This document shows, piece after piece, positions 52,144 to 54,216 of a DNA stretch of 54,216 nucleotides. Numbering within the stretch: position 1 is the stretch's first letter; each line of letters begins with the position of its first letter. A model generated the notes under the pieces. The model was not told where the DNA came from. It saw only the letters and a program-made list of their open reading frames with translations, and ran no database searches. The position numbers were made by a program, and so were the translations under genes. The DNA comes from Planctomycetota bacterium (GTDB taxonomy: Bacteria > Planctomycetota > Planctomycetia > Pirellulales > Pirellulaceae): positions 1 through 54,216 of the forward strand of contig JAPOIJ010000009.1 in NCBI GenBank assembly GCA_029979005.1, written 5' to 3'.

Positions 52144-53631
52144 ATGATTTGTGTAAGCGTTGGACGAGGTCGACACCGAATGATGATGGCCGAACATCGG
52201 CACCTTGCAGAGCAAGGAGTTGAGTTGGTCGAATTGCGTCTGGATTACATTCGGAGAGCGGTCAACTTAAAACGGCTCTTGAAGGATCGCCAGTGTCCTG
52301 TGATTGCGACGTGTCGTCGCAAGACCGAAGGTGGGCGTTGGGAAGGATCTGAGAGCGATCGTCAAATGCTGCTGCGGGCAGCAATTGCGGACGGTGCAGA
52401 CTATGTCGATTTAGAAATGGACATTGCTCACAAAATACCACGGTACGGGAATACGCAACGGATCATCAGTTATCACAATTTTGATGAAACGCCCAAAAAT
52501 CTGGAAGAGATTCACCATCGAATTTCGCAACTCGATCCGGACATCATCAAAATCGCAACGATGGCCAATAATCCGATCGACAACATTAAAGCGTTGCGTC
52601 TTTGTCGAGATTCCGATATTCCAACCGCGGCATTTTGCATGGGTGAGATGGGGCTTCCGTCGAGAATTCTTTGTGGCCGCGCGGGTGCTCCGTTAACTTA
52701 TGCCACGTTTAGCGAAGATCGAAAAATGGCACCGGGCCAATTGACCTACAAGGAAATGCAGGAAGACTTTGGCTATAACGAAATCACTGAGCAGACTCAG
52801 ATTCTGGGGGTTATCGCCGACCCTGTCGCCCACAGTTTGAGCCCTGTGGTTCATAACGCTTGTTTGCGTGAGCAAAAATTGGATATGCTCTATTTGCCAT
52901 TTCGGGTACCTAAAGAATATCTTGCCGAGTTCATTGAGATTTGTCCAGAGATGGGTGTGAGTGGCTTAAGTGTTACCATTCCGCATAAAGAAAAATGCTT
53001 GAAGTGCATCAATGTACTTGATGATAACGTGGCGGGAATTCGCGCTGCTAATACGATTGTGTTTCGTGACATCAACGCTTACGGATATAACACGGACTGT
53101 ACTGCCGCGATGACAAGTCTGCGAAAGACGATCGAAATCAAATTTCCAGAAGAAGATGTTTTCAAGGATCGGAAATTCCTGATTCTTGGTGCCGGTGGAG
53201 TTGCCCGGGCGATTGCTTTTGGATTGGTTCGCCGTGAAGCGGATGTTCATATCTGCGCACGGGATTATCGAAAGTCAGATACTTTGGCTCGAAGCCTCGA
53301 TTGTAAATCACTGGATTGGGCCGCCCGGGCTAACTTCGAAACGTCCGTCTTGGTGAACTGTACGCCTGTCGGCATGCATCCTCATATGGATGAGACGCCT
53401 TTTGAGCCCGACTGGTACGATCGCAAGATGATTGTCTTTGATACCGTTTATAACCCCGAGCAAACATTGTTAATTAAACAGGCTCGAGAGGCGGGGTGTA
53501 CGTCGATCACAGGCGTGGACATGTTTGTGCGTCAGGCGGCGGAGCAGGTTAAGCTATTTACCGGCAAGTCGCCAAAAATGGAGACGATTCGGTATGAATT
53601 GAAACGAGCCACCAGTGCGGCTCGATACTAA
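52144..53631 (+). CDS. aroDE: Bifunctional 3-dehydroquinate dehydratase/shikimate dehydrogenase
   Basis: A 495-residue fusion of two consecutive shikimate-pathway enzymes. Residues 1-215 are type I dehydroquinase (VELVELRLDYI, His111 in ISYHNF, Schiff-base Lys136 in DIIKIATMA, PLTYATF). Residues about 218-490 are shikimate dehydrogenase (GVIADPVAHSLSPVVHN, GLSVTIPHK with Lys282, GYNTDC, nucleotide loop ILGAGGVARAIAFG, VNCTPVGMHP). The enzyme converts 3-dehydroquinate to shikimate through dehydroshikimate in one polypeptide, an arrangement familiar from plants and some bacteria. It is followed by shikimate kinase after 78 bases, giving three successive pathway steps in one operon. Confidence 0.97.
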   Translation: MICVSVGRGRHRMMMAEHRHLAEQGVELVELRLDYIRRAVNLKRLLKDRQCPVIATCRRKTEGGRWEGSESDRQMLLRAAIADGADYVDLEMDIAHKIPRYGNTQRIISYHNFDETPKNLEEIHHRISQLDPDIIKIATMANNPIDNIKALRLCRDSDIPTAAFCMGEMGLPSRILCGRAGAPLTYATFSEDRKMAPGQLTYKEMQEDFGYNEITEQTQILGVIADPVAHSLSPVVHNACLREQKLDMLYLPFRVPKEYLAEFIEICPEMGVSGLSVTIPHKEKCLKCINVLDDNVAGIRAANTIVFRDINAYGYNTDCTAAMTSLRKTIEIKFPEEDVFKDRKFLILGAGGVARAIAFGLVRREADVHICARDYRKSDTLARSLDCKSLDWAARANFETSVLVNCTPVGMHPHMDETPFEPDWYDRKMIVFDTVYNPEQTLLIKQAREAGCTSITGVDMFVRQAAEQVKLFTGKSPKMETIRYELKRATSAARY

Positions 53632-53709
53632 CGTTGAGTTAGGGAGTAAAGCAGCTGGTGCGAAGGTCTCTCTCATTGAATTGGTCGGGTTAAGCCGTGA
53701 GGTGATTTA

Positions 53710-54216
53710 ATGAATCTCTATCTGATCGGCTATCGAGGTTGTGGTAAATCCACGCTTGCTCCGCTCGTGGCAAAAGCTCTTTCAGACGCCGGAGCATTAT
53801 GGGAGGCGGTAGATGCGGACGACGCTGTTGAAGAAATTGCCGGAATATCGATTGCTGAAATTTTCTCAAAGTTCGGTGAAACGAAATTTAGAGAACTGGA
53901 GTCAAGAGTTATCCAGTCGTTGTCTAAACAGAGTCGCCTTGTTGTGTCGCTGGGCGGGGGAGCTCCGATAATTGAAACGAACCGTCGCCGAATCGGTGAG
54001 ACTGGGAAATCGATTTGGCTGCGAGCTGAAGCGGATTTGCTTTGGAGTCGCATTTCGGTGGATCACGAAAGTGGCCAGCAACGTCCAAATTTAACCTCTT
54101 TCGGAGGCTTCGAGGAAGTCGTTCAGCTTCTGGAGCATCGGAATCCCATTTACGCCCAGTGCGCAGATTTTACGATCGACATCGATCAGCAAAGCCCCGC
54201 TGAGATCGCTGGGCAG
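53710..54216 (+). CDS. aroK: Shikimate kinase, C-terminal end cut by the window edge
   Basis: The visible 169 residues are the bulk of a shikimate kinase: MNLYLIGYRGCGKSTLAPLV with Walker A GYRGCGKST, VDADDAVEEIAGISIAEIFS, GETKFRELESRVI, VVSLGGGAPI (the GGG substrate loop), LWLRAE-type strand and RPNL near the LID. It phosphorylates shikimate with ATP, the next step after the aroDE gene directly upstream. The ATG at 53710 has a strong GAGGTGAT ribosome binding site. The stop lies beyond position 54216; at this point the protein has nearly its usual length (about 170-180 residues). Confidence 0.95.
   Translation, partial: MNLYLIGYRGCGKSTLAPLVAKALSDAGALWEAVDADDAVEEIAGISIAEIFSKFGETKFRELESRVIQSLSKQSRLVVSLGGGAPIIETNRRRIGETGKSIWLRAEADLLWSRISVDHESGQQRPNLTSFGGFEEVVQLLEHRNPIYAQCADFTIDIDQQSPAEIAGQ

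Overview
The window is most likely chromosomal DNA of a planctomycete, probably of the Pirellula group (order Pirellulales), with moderate GC content. The reasons are the many PQQ-type beta-propeller and Tat-exported TIM-barrel proteins, serine/threonine kinases paired with an ECF sigma factor, several TTG and GTG starts, short operons scattered on both strands, and an isolated ribosomal protein gene. This is read from protein families only; no 16S gene is present. No insertion sequence, phage, CRISPR array or other sign of a mobile island was seen.

Layout. 1-2.2 kb: small hypothetical genes and a SOUL-type haem-binding protein. 2.9-7.5 kb: a plus-strand group for envelope and stress functions (HdeD-like membrane protein, two phospholipase D/cardiolipin synthase enzymes, a YflT-like glycine-rich protein). 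7.5-12 kb: a hydroxyacyl-ACP dehydratase, two secreted PQQ-type propellers and a zinc-ribbon protein. 12.3-16.9 kb: signalling, with an ECF sigma factor translationally coupled to a kinase carrying a Cache-like sensor, then a second kinase ending in a degenerate receiver domain. 17.3-21.6 kb: a coiled-coil protein, a large secreted protein and a Tat-exported sugar isomerase. 21.8-24.8 kb: rplX, cutC, a cyclase-repeat protein and an orphan groES with a striking nested inverted repeat in its leader. 25-30.8 kb: N-formylglutamate amidohydrolase, ParA, SufE, a FloA/zinc-ribbon pair, tRNA-Asp and a tiny membrane protein. 30.9-36.9 kb: a TPR lipoprotein, glnD and glnB (nitrogen control), a cobalamin adenosyltransferase and a Nudix hydrolase.

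37.3-42.0 kb is the centrepiece: a five-gene minus-strand operon that encodes, in transcription order, a ubiquitin-like protein ending in glycine, an E2 conjugating enzyme, an E1 activating enzyme, a membrane-anchored JAMM/JAB isopeptidase and a RING-finger protein. Together they would form a complete ubiquitin-type cascade: activation, conjugation, ligase and deconjugation. All the expected catalytic motifs are visible. Related bacterial E1/E2/JAB/Ubl operons are known from comparative genomics and from the antiphage Bil systems. The RING gene and the two-transmembrane, coiled-coil JAMM protein make this version distinctive.

42.2-54.2 kb: a GNAT acetyltransferase, a conserved hypothetical, a Tat-exported NHL-type propeller, a MacA-like adaptor with an FtsX/MacB-like permease but no ATPase, an NtrC-type regulator with an altered sigma-54 contact loop (GAFTDA), mutL, a bifunctional aroDE, and shikimate kinase cut by the right edge.
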